Shown in pieces: positions 24,684 to 34,205 of a DNA stretch of 64,000 nt (within the stretch, counting starts at the first letter, position 1; each line of letters opens with the position of its first letter). The DNA comes from Flavobacterium bernardetii (lineage in GTDB: Bacteria > Bacteroidota > Bacteroidia > Flavobacteriales > Flavobacteriaceae). The position numbers were made by a program, and so were the translations under genes. The notes under the pieces are model-generated. The model did not search any database, was not told the DNA's origin, and saw only the letters and a program-made list of their open reading frames with translations. The stretch spans positions 459,631 to 523,630 of the forward strand of contig NZ_JAANOQ010000001.1 of NCBI RefSeq assembly GCF_011305415.1. Reading direction: 5' to 3'.

Positions 24684-25472
24684 ATTAAATATTTATAAAT
24701 TTTTTCAATTGCAATATTAATTTTTAGACCATGAAAGGATGTTAAATTACTATTATCCTTATATTATAAAATAAGAGGAGATAGTATTCTTAGGTAAATT
24801 TAAATGCGCAAATCCGAGTACTTATCTTAAATGCTCTATGTTTAGAGGAGTCTAAACTATATTCCTATGTGTTTTATTATTTAAGATTTGGGATTTACGA
24901 TTTACGATTTGGGATTTACGTGAAGCACTATGTGGTTAACCATTGCGGAAGTGGTTTGTGTGAGATGCTTTCAGGATGACAAGATTGCGGGTAAGTATAC
25001 GAGAAACCCTTCCAGAGTTCCAAACTCTGGAAGGGTTATTTGTTTGAGGTCCTGAAACGAGTTCAGGATGACAAGATTGTAGATGAGGTTTGTGTGAGAT
25101 GCTTACAGGATGACAAGATTGAGGGTAATATTGTGTAAGTAGATTATGAGATTCCTCCTAAGGTCGGAATGACAAACTGTACGCAATACAAAATCTTTAG
25201 ATTTTCAAAAATCCGTGCCAATCCCTCACCACAATACAAAGGAAATTCAATCCGCCAAATCCGCGTACCAATAACCACAATCCAATAAAAAAACAATCTG
25301 CCAAATCCGCGTACCCAACTTATGTGAACTATATTAAGCGGAGCTCCTTTACCCACAATCCAACCTATGAGTCTATGTGTTTTATTATTTGGGATTTTAG
25401 ATTTGGGATTTACGTGAAGAATTATGTGTTTAAAAAAAACTTATATTAATTATATGTTTAAAATTTTAAACA
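24684..25472. repeat. Repeat-rich intergenic region, no gene seen
   Basis: Modules include ATTTGGGATTTACGATTTA (about 24887-24920), GCGGAAGTGGTTTGTGTGAG plus ATGCTTTCAGGATGACAAGA (24951-24990), a terminator (25004-25042), a hairpin element TCCTGAAACGAGTTCAGGAT (25050-25069), a second GAGATGCTTACAGGATGACA module (25095-25140) and a GAATTCAATCCGCC/AAATCCGCGTACC pair (about 25240-25316). The minus-strand frame at 25144-25356 is made of this repeat sequence and is not credible as a gene. Confidence 0.75.
25004..25042 (+). terminator. Terminator-like hairpin AAACCCTTCCAGAG
   Basis: AACCCTTCCAGAGTT and AACTCTGGAAGGGTT are perfect complements with a CCA loop and are followed by ATTTGTTT. It is the most perfect member of the hairpin family but stands apart from any gene end. 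Confidence 0.7.
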
Positions 25473-27068
25473 CTAACTATCCGTAATAGTTTGTTTCTCT
25501 AAATTGGTGGAAGCGGGTCCATTTATTACTTTACCATCCGTTGTAAAGCGCGAACCGTGCAAAGGACAATCGAATGTTTTTTCATCTGCATTCCATTGTA
25601 AAATCCCACCTAAATGCGGACAAACGGCTGAACTGCTGTGCAATTTATTATGTTCGTCACGATAGACAGCTATTTTTTTCATTCCTGAAACAATAATACC
25701 ACCTTCACCTAGTTTTAAATCGCTTACTTCTTTTACATTTTCTGGAGTGAACCAATCTACGAACTGTGCTACCATATTTCCCACTTCGCTTAAATAATCA
25801 CCTGTAGTATTTAGTGTAATTCGGGATGGACTATATATTTCTGTCCAAGGATTTTTTCTACCGTTAATTAGGTCGGTGATAATGATTCCGCCGAGTGTTC
25901 CATGTGTCATTCCGTTACCAGAATCTCCTGTAATAATGTAAATGTTATCGTCACCTGGATTCTTACCAATGTAGGCTAAGGAATCAATTGGTTCCATTAC
26001 CTGACCAGACCATTTATATTCAATAGTTTCAATGTCTGGAAAGTGTTTTCTTGTCCATTTTTCTAAATTTGCATAACGGTCTTCTTCTTTAATATCTTCA
26101 TCATCTGCTTGTCCGGTACGATGATCTTCTCCACCAGCAATCAATAAATCATAATTTTCATCAAACGCTTCTAATCGAACATAATGATAAGGTTTTGTAA
26201 TCCATTTTGAGTCTTGGTCGCCAGTATCCCACCAAAGTGCATAAGGTAATTTTCCTTTTGCCACTTTTACAGCAATTGCATACGTTCTGTAAGGCCATAG
26301 TTTGGTATGCATGGTTACCCAATCGTTAATTGGAGTATTGGTAGCTACAACAATATGATTGGCTTTTACTGTAAATCCGTTTGCTTTAGCTCCTTTATCG
26401 GTAATATCTTCTGCTTTTGTTTGCGTATAAATTTTTCCACCAAATTTTATAAAAGCATCTGCCAAACCTTTTAAATAAAGTAAGATATGAAACTGACCTT
26501 GATTTGAAAATTTAATACTCAACTGTCCCTCTTCGCCAGCTACAGACGGAACAGATTGCAACAATTCAGTAGTTAATCCTGCACGGATAGTTGCTTCGTA
26601 TTCCTTATCTAAAGTTTCTTGAATATCTGAAGGATGTAAAAATAAATAGCCATTCACTTTTTTATAATGACAAGCAATTTCATGATGTTTTACCGTGTTC
26701 GCTATCCAATTAATGGCAGCCATATGACTATCAGCCGCTAATTGCATAGTTGCTGTGTTGAATGTTTTTTCTATTTCAAAATAATGTTCATCTAAGGCAC
26801 AAGAAAGATGTGCTGTGGTTCTTCCGGTTTCACCACTTCCAATACATCCGTCTTCAACCAAAACTACTTTTTTTCCTTCTTTTGCAAGACAGTAAGCTGT
26901 TGTAAGTCCGGATATTCCACCACCAATAACTAAAACATCGGTATCAATATTTTCATTTAATTTCTCAAAAGAGAGTGGTTCTATGTTTGATGTAAACCAG
27001 CAAGATAAATTTTTACCTGAGGTAATCGTACCATCTTCATGTGTGGATGTTTGGTTGGAAGTATTCAT
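25473..27068 (-). CDS. FAD-dependent oxidoreductase with C-terminal Rieske domain
   Basis: The 531-residue protein joins a DAO-type FAD domain to a Rieske [2Fe-2S] domain. The FAD-binding motif is VLVIGGGISGLTTAYCLAKEG (about residue 45), followed by GETGRTTAHLS. The Rieske ligands are Cys483-x-His485 (CPHLGG) and Cys501-x2-His504 (CPLHG). Proteins of this design are widespread in bacteria, but their substrates are mostly unknown; amino acid or amine oxidation is likely for the DAO part. No signal peptide is seen. Its nearest neighbour is divergent. A minus-strand TATCTTTA (about 27096-27103) could be its -7 box. Confidence 0.87.
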   Translation of the reverse strand: MNTSNQTSTHEDGTITSGKNLSCWFTSNIEPLSFEKLNENIDTDVLVIGGGISGLTTAYCLAKEGKKVVLVEDGCIGSGETGRTTAHLSCALDEHYFEIEKTFNTATMQLAADSHMAAINWIANTVKHHEIACHYKKVNGYLFLHPSDIQETLDKEYEATIRAGLTTELLQSVPSVAGEEGQLSIKFSNQGQFHILLYLKGLADAFIKFGGKIYTQTKAEDITDKGAKANGFTVKANHIVVATNTPINDWVTMHTKLWPYRTYAIAVKVAKGKLPYALWWDTGDQDSKWITKPYHYVRLEAFDENYDLLIAGGEDHRTGQADDEDIKEEDRYANLEKWTRKHFPDIETIEYKWSGQVMEPIDSLAYIGKNPGDDNIYIITGDSGNGMTHGTLGGIIITDLINGRKNPWTEIYSPSRITLNTTGDYLSEVGNMVAQFVDWFTPENVKEVSDLKLGEGGIIVSGMKKIAVYRDEHNKLHSSSAVCPHLGGILQWNADEKTFDCPLHGSRFTTDGKVINGPASTNLEKQTITDS

Positions 27069-27227
27069 TTTATTTCTTTTTTTTACGATATAAGTAAAGA
27101 TATAATAATTTGAAATTTAGTAAGTTATAGTATTGTGATGTTAAGTTATAATATTCACAGGCTTTTAAGTTAAAAACAAGGGATAAAAAATAATAATAAA
27201 TTAATATGTATTCATTTATAAAAATGA

Positions 27228-27235
27228 TATATTTG
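27228..27235 (+). promoter_or_regulatory. Promoter -7 box TATATTTG
   Basis: A perfect TAnnTTTG element lies 26 nt before the ATG of the exported protein gene at 27262. Confidence 0.6.
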
Positions 27236-27261
27236 AATCATATAACTAATTAATACAATTT

Positions 27262-27870
27262 ATGAAAAAACAGTTTATTGCAATCGTTTTTATGATAGGT
27301 GCTTTTGTTAATGCACAATCAGTTAAAGAAGCTACAGGAAGTTTAGCATCATTGAAAGATCAAACATCTGTAAATGTTGAATTTGATTATTCAAATTTAA
27401 AATTATTAAAAGAAAATCTTACAGAAGCGGAATACATTAAAAACCGTACTGAAGATTTAAATAAAAAGACACCAGGTGTTGGAGATTCTTGGGCTAAAAA
27501 ATGGGCTGGGAGCAAAGAAATGATTTGGAACCCAAAATTTTTAGAATTAGTTAATGTTGTTTTATTTAAAGAAAAGAAAAATATTGTTTTTAAAGAAGAT
27601 AACAAATCTGCTAAATATACAGTTGAAGTAAAAGTAGATTGGATTTTTCCAGGTTGGGATGTTGCTATTATGAAACAACCAGCTAAAGTAACAACTACTA
27701 TTAGATTAGTTGAAACTGCTAACAGATCAAATGTGTTATATTCAGCAAAACTTAATGATGCTCCTGGAGATCAATGGGGAAATAACTTTAGTAATGAAAG
27801 TAGAATTGGTGAAGGATTTGCTAAAACTGGAAAAACTTTAGCTAAGCTTATCTTAAAGCAAATTAAATAA
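27262..27870 (+). CDS. Exported protein, unknown function
   Basis: The 202-residue protein has a Sec signal peptide (1-19, ending VNAQ) and a mature part with no motif I can name. It contains a segment with conserved-looking aromatic residues (DSWAKKWAGSKEMIWNPKF, VDWIFPGWDVAIMKQPAKVT). It is probably periplasmic or lipid-facing. It has its own promoter and a bidirectional terminator shared with the halogenase-like gene, so it is not part of the pigment operon. Confidence 0.75.
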   Translation: MKKQFIAIVFMIGAFVNAQSVKEATGSLASLKDQTSVNVEFDYSNLKLLKENLTEAEYIKNRTEDLNKKTPGVGDSWAKKWAGSKEMIWNPKFLELVNVVLFKEKKNIVFKEDNKSAKYTVEVKVDWIFPGWDVAIMKQPAKVTTTIRLVETANRSNVLYSAKLNDAPGDQWGNNFSNESRIGEGFAKTGKTLAKLILKQIK

Positions 27871-27881
27871 TAAAGTATATA

Positions 27882-27912
27882 AAAAAAGGGCAATTTTAAA
27901 TTGCCCTTTTTT
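27882..27912. terminator. Bidirectional terminator between convergent genes
   Basis: AAAAAGGGCAATTT and AAATTGCCCTTTTT are perfect complements with A- and T-runs on either side. It serves the plus-strand exported protein gene and the minus-strand halogenase-like gene. Confidence 0.92.
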
Positions 27913-29154
27913 TTATTGTTTTTCTTTTTCCATATTGATCATATGGGCCATATTTTTAATTACGTTGTCGTGTTTCTTCACAAAAGGATTTTCTTGATCC
28001 CAAACATAACCCGCTAATACCGCACATATTTTTCTTTTTACATCTGGGTTTTCTGGTTGATGGAAAAATAAGGTTTGTAAATTTCCAGTATACCATTCTT
28101 TTACATAAGTAGTGAAAACGCCAATACCGCTTTTCATATATTCAGCAAATTCTGTTTCCCAGTTTACTTCAGTTCCATTTAATTCTTTATGAATTAATTT
28201 TGCTGATAACATTCCAGATTCTGTAGCAAACGCCACTCCAGATGAAAATACTGGATCTAAAAATTCTGAACTATTTCCTGTTAAAGCAAAACCATCACCA
28301 TACATTTTTTTAACTGAACGAGAATAATTTTCAAGTTTTACAGGCTCGAATAAAAATTCTACATCACCAAATCTTTTGATGTAATAATCTGATAATTGAA
28401 TTGCTTTTCTTAAAGATTCGCTATTAGAACCTTCAGATAAAGCATTAATAAATGAAGTTGGTCCAACAACACCTAAACTTGTGTTGCCATTTGAAAATGG
28501 AATTACCCATAACCAAACTTCTGTTTCTAAAATATCAAATGAAATTAAAGTTCCTTCTTCACCTTCTGGTCTGTTTTTGTCTTGAACATGAGTGAAAATA
28601 GAAGAGTGTGGATCCAATTTTGAAGGTGTATCTAAATCTAATAATCTAGGTAAAACACGACCATATCCACTTGAATCAATAATAAACTTAGCGTGAATTT
28701 CTTTTAAATTACCATCTTTGTCTTTCACTGTAGTAACTGAATTTTTACCTTCAAATTGTACAGCAATTACTTCTGATTCAAATTCTAAATCAATTCCTTT
28801 GTTGATTACTTCTTTTGCTAATGTATTGTCAAAATCAGCTCTAGGAACTTGCCATGTCCAATCCCAACCTTCAGAAAATTTATCACTAAAATCAAAAACA
28901 CAAATTTCATTTCCTCTAATAAAACGAGCTCCAAGCTTTTTTTCAAAATTCATTTTATCTAAAGCTGGAAATAAACCTGCTTCATCAAAATGATCCATTA
29001 CTCTTGGAATTAAACTTTCACCAACAACTAATCTTGGAAATTTCGTTTTTTCAACTACTTTTACTTTAACATTATTGTTATGTAAATACGAGGCAGAAAC
29101 GCATCCTGACGGGCCTGCACCGATTACTAAAACATCAATAAATTCTTGTGTCAT
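27913..29154 (-). CDS. Flavin-dependent halogenase-like oxidoreductase of the flexirubin cluster
   Basis: The 413-residue flavoprotein shows the FAD motif VIGAGPSGCVSASYL (10-24), the conserved RLVVGESLIPRV (41-52), a lysine pair in EKKLGARFI (Lys72/Lys73) and WLWVIP (Trp214 to Pro219). The last matches the WxWxIP motif of flavin-dependent halogenases. It is divergent from the tyrosine ammonia-lyase, from which it is separated by 116 bp. The setting suggests that it chlorinates or hydroxylates the aryl ring of flexirubin, as some flexirubins are chlorinated. Monooxygenase activity cannot be excluded. It ends at the shared terminator. Confidence 0.8.
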   Translation of the reverse strand: MTQEFIDVLVIGAGPSGCVSASYLHNNNVKVKVVEKTKFPRLVVGESLIPRVMDHFDEAGLFPALDKMNFEKKLGARFIRGNEICVFDFSDKFSEGWDWTWQVPRADFDNTLAKEVINKGIDLEFESEVIAVQFEGKNSVTTVKDKDGNLKEIHAKFIIDSSGYGRVLPRLLDLDTPSKLDPHSSIFTHVQDKNRPEGEEGTLISFDILETEVWLWVIPFSNGNTSLGVVGPTSFINALSEGSNSESLRKAIQLSDYYIKRFGDVEFLFEPVKLENYSRSVKKMYGDGFALTGNSSEFLDPVFSSGVAFATESGMLSAKLIHKELNGTEVNWETEFAEYMKSGIGVFTTYVKEWYTGNLQTLFFHQPENPDVKRKICAVLAGYVWDQENPFVKKHDNVIKNMAHMINMEKEKQ

Positions 29155-29183
29155 ATTTTTCTTTTTTGTTTGTAAGAATATGT

Positions 29184-29191
29184 TACCTTTG
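29184..29191 (+). promoter_or_regulatory. Promoter -7 box TACCTTTG of the pigment operon
   Basis: TACCTTTG is a perfect TAnnTTTG match, 79 nt before the tyrosine ammonia-lyase start. A TTG at 29166 is a possible, slightly close -33 element. It is the only good promoter I see before 50674 for the plus-strand genes. Confidence 0.55.
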
Positions 29192-29270
29192 TGGCTTCAA
29201 ATTTAATCACATATTTTTTATTAATCTATAAATAATTTGTGATTTTTTAATTAAAATTAAATCACTGATA

Positions 29271-30788
29271 ATGAGCTTGTTAAACGAATATTTAACTATA
29301 GAAGATTTTACTTCAATAATTTTTAATAATAATAAAATAGACGTTAGTAGTGCTGTAATAGACAGAGTTGAAGAGAGTTTTGCCTTTTTGAAGGAGTTTT
29401 CGGAAAATAAAGTTATTTATGGTGTTAATACTGGATTTGGGCCAATGGCACAATACAGAATTAAAGACGAAGACAGATTACAACTTCAATATAACCTGAT
29501 AAGAAGTCACTCTTCAGGTACTGGAAAGCCCTTAGATGCAGTCAATGTAAAAGCGGTTATCTTAGCAAGATTAAATACACTTTCTTTAGGAAATTCTGGA
29601 GTTCATCCTTCAGTTATTCATCTAATGAAAGAATTTTTAAATAGAGATATTACACCGTTAATTTTTGAACATGGTGGTGTAGGAGCAAGTGGTGATTTAG
29701 TGCAATTAGCGCATTTAGCCTTAGCATTAATTGGAGAAGGTGAAGTTTTCTATAAAGGAAAAAGACTTCCTACTGCAGAAGTTTTTGAAATTGAAAACTT
29801 AAAACCAATCAATGTAGAAATTCGTGAAGGTTTAGCCTTAATGAACGGAACTTCAGTAATGACAGGTATCGGAATCGTTAATGTTCACAATTCAAGAAAA
29901 ATATTAGATTGGTCTATTAAATGTTCATGTGCGATTAACGAAATTGTACAAGCTTATGACGATCATCTTTCTTTTGAATTAAATAACACGAAAAAGCATT
30001 TCGGACAGCAAGAAATTGCTAAATTAATGAGAGATAATTTGTCTGATAGTACTTTAGTAAGAAAAAGAGAAGACCATTTATATTCAGGTGAAAATAATGA
30101 AGATATCTTTAAAGAAAAAGTACAAGAATACTATTCTTTAAGATGTGTTCCTCAAATTTTAGGACCCGTTTTAGATACTATTAATTATACGTCTCAAGTT
30201 CTTGAAAACGAAATTAATTCGGCAAACGATAATCCAATTGTGGATGTGAAAAACAAACATGTATATCACGGCGGTAATTTTCACGGCGATTACATTTCAT
30301 TAGAAATGGATAAATTGAAAATTGTTATTGCTAAATTAACGATGTTGTCTGAACGTCAATTGAATTATTTATTAAATTCGAAATTAAACGAAATTTTACC
30401 TCCGTTCGTAAACTTAGGTACATTAGGATTTAATTTTGGAATGCAAGGAGTTCAGTTTACTGCTACATCAACAACTGCAGAAAGTCAAATGCTTTCTAAT
30501 CCAATGTATGTTCACAGTATTCCAAATAATAATGATAACCAAGATATTGTTAGTATGGGAACTAATGCAGCCGTAATTGCTGGTAAAGTTATTGAAAATG
30601 CTTTCGAAGTTTTAGCGATTGAATTGATAACTATTGTTCAAGCTATTGATGCCTTAAACTTTAAAAACGATATATCTTCAGTAACAAGAAAAATGTACGA
30701 TGATATTAGAGCTATCGTTCCTAAATTTAAGGAAGATCAAATTATGTATCCTATAGTTCAAAAAGTAAAAGATTATTTAATGAAATAA
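29271..30788 (+). CDS. Tyrosine ammonia-lyase (flexirubin starter)
   Basis: The 505-residue MIO-dependent aromatic amino acid lyase should deaminate L-tyrosine to p-coumarate, the starter of the flexirubin aryl-polyene chain. The MIO prosthetic group would form from Ala139-Ser140-Gly141 (GGVGASGDLV). The catalytic Tyr50 is in VIYGVNTGFG. The substrate-selectivity region is RSHSSGTGKP with His80. Over its whole length it closely resembles my memory of the F. johnsoniae tyrosine ammonia-lyase, including YNLIRSHSSGTGKP and NPMYVHSIPNNNDNQD. This is the first gene of the long plus-strand run. Confidence 0.93.
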   Translation: MSLLNEYLTIEDFTSIIFNNNKIDVSSAVIDRVEESFAFLKEFSENKVIYGVNTGFGPMAQYRIKDEDRLQLQYNLIRSHSSGTGKPLDAVNVKAVILARLNTLSLGNSGVHPSVIHLMKEFLNRDITPLIFEHGGVGASGDLVQLAHLALALIGEGEVFYKGKRLPTAEVFEIENLKPINVEIREGLALMNGTSVMTGIGIVNVHNSRKILDWSIKCSCAINEIVQAYDDHLSFELNNTKKHFGQQEIAKLMRDNLSDSTLVRKREDHLYSGENNEDIFKEKVQEYYSLRCVPQILGPVLDTINYTSQVLENEINSANDNPIVDVKNKHVYHGGNFHGDYISLEMDKLKIVIAKLTMLSERQLNYLLNSKLNEILPPFVNLGTLGFNFGMQGVQFTATSTTAESQMLSNPMYVHSIPNNNDNQDIVSMGTNAAVIAGKVIENAFEVLAIELITIVQAIDALNFKNDISSVTRKMYDDIRAIVPKFKEDQIMYPIVQKVKDYLMK

Positions 30789-30844
30789 TCATTTTTATAT
30801 TTAATATAAAAGTTTAAATTGCTTTAAAATCTCAAACTATAAAA

Positions 30845-31954
30845 ATGAAAAATTATCTTTTCTTAGTATTCCTATTTAGTCAAGCTTTTTTCGCTCAGGA
30901 GCATGCGCTTGTAAAACAAGGTGAAAAATTTGGTTATATTAGCACAACGGGTAATTTTAGTATTGAACCTCAATATAAATTGGCTAAAAACTTTTCTGAA
31001 GGTTTAGCAGCTGTTGAAAAAGATGGCAAATGGGGTTTTATCAATGTTAAAAATGAAATGGTTATTGCTCCAGCTTATTCCAATGCAAAATACTTTAATA
31101 GTGGAATTTGTGTTGTAGAAAAAGATAAGAAATGGTTGTACATTAATAAACGTGGTGAAGAATTAAAAATGCCAACTACAGAAAAAGTGTATGATTTTGA
31201 AGATGGCGTGGCATTTATTAAAATTGCTGATAAAATTGGATTAATAAACCCGAAAGGAGAAGTTATTGTTGCTCCAACATATCAAGTAATCAAATCATTT
31301 GAAAATGGTTTTGCAAGAGTCAAACTAAATGACAAATGGGGAATTATTGATAACAAAGGTAAATTAGTTGTAGAAGCTATTTATGATGAAGTTGGAAGTT
31401 ATTATAAAAACACTACTTGGGCACGTTCAGGAACTGCTTTTGGTTTAGTTATCGCAAATAAATTTCAAGCTATAGAAGGTGTAGATAAAATCTGGGATTT
31501 TTTATATCAAGATGTAACTTACGCTAAAAAAAACAACAAAATTGGTTTTATCGATTTAAAAGGAAACTGGACAATTGAACCAAAATTTGATAAAGCAAAA
31601 GCATTCCATAAGAATTTAGCGCCTGTTTTTATGAATAAAAAATGGGGTTACATCAATTTGAAAGGCGAAGTGGTTATTGAATTAAATTATGCAGATGCAG
31701 AAATTTTCAGTAATGACGGATTGGCTCCAGTCAAAATTAAAGAATGGGGTTTCATTGATGAAAAAGGAAAATTAGTCATTCCAGCCGATTATCAAATTAC
31801 AGCTGGTGGATTAATTTCAATGTTTAAAGAAGACGAAAAAGGATTCGTTAAAGGAATCGCAAGAGTTAAATATAAAGGAAAATGGGGATTCATAACCAAA
31901 GATGGTAAAACATTAGGAGATAAATGGTTTGAAAACGCAGAATTATTTCAATAA
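30845..31954 (+). CDS. Exported WG-repeat protein
   Basis: The 369-residue protein has a signal peptide (1-17, ending FFAQ) and many WG/KWG repeats of the form KWGFINxKGExVIxPxYxxAxxF spread from about residue 28 to 360. WG repeats form beta-rich folds used in protein or cell-surface contacts. It lies between the ammonia-lyase and FabG genes. A role in placing pigment at the cell envelope is possible but unproven. The next gene begins 10 bp later. Confidence 0.85.
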   Translation: MKNYLFLVFLFSQAFFAQEHALVKQGEKFGYISTTGNFSIEPQYKLAKNFSEGLAAVEKDGKWGFINVKNEMVIAPAYSNAKYFNSGICVVEKDKKWLYINKRGEELKMPTTEKVYDFEDGVAFIKIADKIGLINPKGEVIVAPTYQVIKSFENGFARVKLNDKWGIIDNKGKLVVEAIYDEVGSYYKNTTWARSGTAFGLVIANKFQAIEGVDKIWDFLYQDVTYAKKNNKIGFIDLKGNWTIEPKFDKAKAFHKNLAPVFMNKKWGYINLKGEVVIELNYADAEIFSNDGLAPVKIKEWGFIDEKGKLVIPADYQITAGGLISMFKEDEKGFVKGIARVKYKGKWGFITKDGKTLGDKWFENAELFQ

Positions 31955-31964
31955 AATATACAAT

Positions 31965-32696
31965 ATGAAGTGTGCATTAGTTACAGGTGGATCAAGAGGA
32001 ATTGGAAGTGCTATATGTAAAAAATTAGCGGAATCAAAAGAGTACCATATCTTAATAAATTACCAATCAAATGTTGAAGCAGCTGAAAAAACTTTAGAAG
32101 AAGTAAAGCAAATTGGTGCGACAGGTGAAATTATAAAATTTAATGTTTCAGATGCGACAGAAGTAACTGAAGCCTTAACAAAATGGCAAGATGCCAATCC
32201 AAATGCAATTGTTGAAGTAATTGTGAATAATGCCGGAATTACAAAAGACGGTTTATTTATGTGGATGTCTTACGAAGATTGGAATAATGTTATCAATACG
32301 AGTTTAAACGGATTTTTCAACGTAACTAACTTTTTTATTCAAAAAATGTTACGTAATAAATACGGTAGAATTGTAAATATGGTTTCTGTTTCTGGAGTAA
32401 AAGGAACACCTGGACAAACGAATTATTCTGCTGCAAAAGGAGCTGTAGTTGCTGCAACGAAAGCATTAGCTCAAGAAGTTGCCAAAAGAAATATTACTGT
32501 AAATGCTGTGGCACCTGGTTTTATTAGAACTGATATGACAGGTGAATTAGATGAAAAAGAATTGGTAAAAATGATTCCAATTAATAGATTCGGAGAAGCA
32601 GAAGAAGTTGCTGATTTAGTAGGTTTTCTAGCGTCAAGAAAAGCGAGTTATATTACTGGTGAAGTAATCAATATTAATGGAGGTATTTATTCTTAA
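31965..32696 (+). CDS. 3-oxoacyl-ACP reductase (FabG-like)
   Basis: This is a 243-residue short-chain dehydrogenase with cofactor motif TGGSRGIG (7-14), NNAG (88-91) and the catalytic Ser141, Tyr154 and Lys158 (TNYSAAKG). In this cluster it should reduce the 3-keto group of each elongated aryl-polyene intermediate, using NAD(P)H. ATG 31965 is preferred over an upstream in-frame ATG (31929), which would overlap the preceding coding region. It lies in the run directly before a ketosynthase. Confidence 0.92.
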   Translation: MKCALVTGGSRGIGSAICKKLAESKEYHILINYQSNVEAAEKTLEEVKQIGATGEIIKFNVSDATEVTEALTKWQDANPNAIVEVIVNNAGITKDGLFMWMSYEDWNNVINTSLNGFFNVTNFFIQKMLRNKYGRIVNMVSVSGVKGTPGQTNYSAAKGAVVAATKALAQEVAKRNITVNAVAPGFIRTDMTGELDEKELVKMIPINRFGEAEEVADLVGFLASRKASYITGEVININGGIYS

Positions 32697-32707
32697 AAAA
32701 ATAAATT

Positions 32708-33928
32708 ATGAGTAGGAGAGTTGTTATCACTGGAATGGGGATTTATTCTTGTATTGGAACGTCAATAGAAGAAGTAAAGCAATCTTTGTATGAAGGCAAA
32801 TCAGGAATTATTTTTGACGAAGAAAGAAAAGAATTCGGCTTTCAATCAGCACTAACTGGAACTGTTCCTAAACCTGATTTAAAAAATCATTTGAGCAGAA
32901 GACAAAGAATTAGTATTGGAGAAGAAACGGAATATGCTTATTTAGCTACGATTGAAGCTTTGAAAAATGCTAAAATTGACGATTCTTTTTTTGATGAAAA
33001 TGAAGTTGGAATTTTATACGGAAACGATTCTGTTTCAAAAGCAATTATTGATGCAATTGATATTGTAAGAGAAAAGAAAGATACCGCATTAATTGGTTCT
33101 GGTGCTATTTTTAAATCGATGAACTCAACCGTAACCATGAATCTATCTACTATATTTAGATTACGTGGTGTAAATATGACAATCAGCGCAGCTTGTGCTA
33201 GTGGTTCACATTCTGTTGGTTTAGCGTATCATTTAATAAAAAGTGGTTTACAAGACATCATTATTAGTGGTGGAGCTCAAGAAATAAATAAATATGCCAT
33301 GTCTAGTTTCGATGGATTGGGTGTTTTTTCACCAAGTGAAGACAATCCAACTCAAGCATCAAGACCTTTTGATGGAAGTAGAAATGGTTTAGTTCCAAGT
33401 GGTGGTGGTGCAACTTTAATTATTGAAAGTTACGAATCTGCTGTAAAAAGAGGAGCGCCAATTTTAGCTGAAATTATTGGTTATGGATTTTCTTCAAACG
33501 GTGGACATATTTCAACACCAAACGTCGAAGGACCAGCAAGAGCAATGAAGAGAGCCTTGGAGCAAGCAAATGTTGCTCCTTCTGAAGTGGGATATATCAA
33601 CGCACATGCTACATCAACTCCTTTAGGTGATGCTAATGAAGCAAAAGCTATTTTAGAAGTTTTTGGTGAAAATGGTCCACATATTAGTTCAACAAAATCT
33701 ATGACAGGTCACGAATGTTGGATGGCAGGAGCAAGTGAAATTATTTATTCTACAATTATGATGTTAAATGATTTCATCGCACCGAACATTAACTTTGAAA
33801 ACCCTGACGAAGACTCCAAAAAATTAAATATTGCAGCAAAAACAATAAATAAGAAATTTGATGTATATTTGTCAAATTCTTTTGGATTTGGTGGAACAAA
33901 TTCAGCAATTGTAGTTAAAAAAATATAA
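32708..33928 (+). CDS. 3-oxoacyl-ACP synthase (ketosynthase, KAS I/II type) 1
   Basis: The 406-residue condensing enzyme has a full catalytic set: Cys163 (SAACASGSHSVG), His300 (NAHATSTPLGD), Lys330 and His335 (STKSMTGHECW). It should elongate an acyl chain with malonyl-ACP, acting on the carrier protein encoded immediately downstream (33937). Flexirubin clusters normally carry several such ketosynthases. Whether this one makes the aryl-polyene or the alkyl chain of the dialkylresorcinol is not evident. Confidence 0.92.
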   Translation: MSRRVVITGMGIYSCIGTSIEEVKQSLYEGKSGIIFDEERKEFGFQSALTGTVPKPDLKNHLSRRQRISIGEETEYAYLATIEALKNAKIDDSFFDENEVGILYGNDSVSKAIIDAIDIVREKKDTALIGSGAIFKSMNSTVTMNLSTIFRLRGVNMTISAACASGSHSVGLAYHLIKSGLQDIIISGGAQEINKYAMSSFDGLGVFSPSEDNPTQASRPFDGSRNGLVPSGGGATLIIESYESAVKRGAPILAEIIGYGFSSNGGHISTPNVEGPARAMKRALEQANVAPSEVGYINAHATSTPLGDANEAKAILEVFGENGPHISSTKSMTGHECWMAGASEIIYSTIMMLNDFIAPNINFENPDEDSKKLNIAAKTINKKFDVYLSNSFGFGGTNSAIVVKKI

Positions 33929-33936
33929 AGTTAAAA

Positions 33937-34197
33937 ATGGTTATGACAATCGAAGATATTATTGAAAAAGTAAACGAAATTTTTGTTGATGAGTTTGAAG
34001 TGGATGGTGATGTAATTTCCCCAGAATTAAATTTAAAAGATACGCTTGGTTTAGATAGTTTAGATTATGTAGATTTAGTGGTTTCAATTGAAGCTAATTT
34101 TGGAGTTAAATTAGGTGAAGCTGATTTCGTAGGAATTGCTTCATTTCAAGATTTTTATAATTTAATCGAAACTAAAATCCAGAACGCTACTAAATAA
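33937..34197 (+). CDS. Acyl carrier protein 1
   Basis: The 86-residue acidic carrier has the phosphopantetheine attachment Ser41 in LGLDSLDYVDL. It should be activated by the cluster phosphopantetheinyl transferase (60921). Two starts two codons apart (33937 and 33943) are possible. It sits 8 bp after the ketosynthase, which suggests a dedicated partner. Confidence 0.93.
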   Translation: MVMTIEDIIEKVNEIFVDEFEVDGDVISPELNLKDTLGLDSLDYVDLVVSIEANFGVKLGEADFVGIASFQDFYNLIETKIQNATK

Positions 34198-34205
34198 TAA
34201 ACATC

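Noticed and set aside
25144..25356. Minus-strand frame of 70 codons
   Set aside because: It consists of dispersed repeat modules found elsewhere in non-coding gaps.
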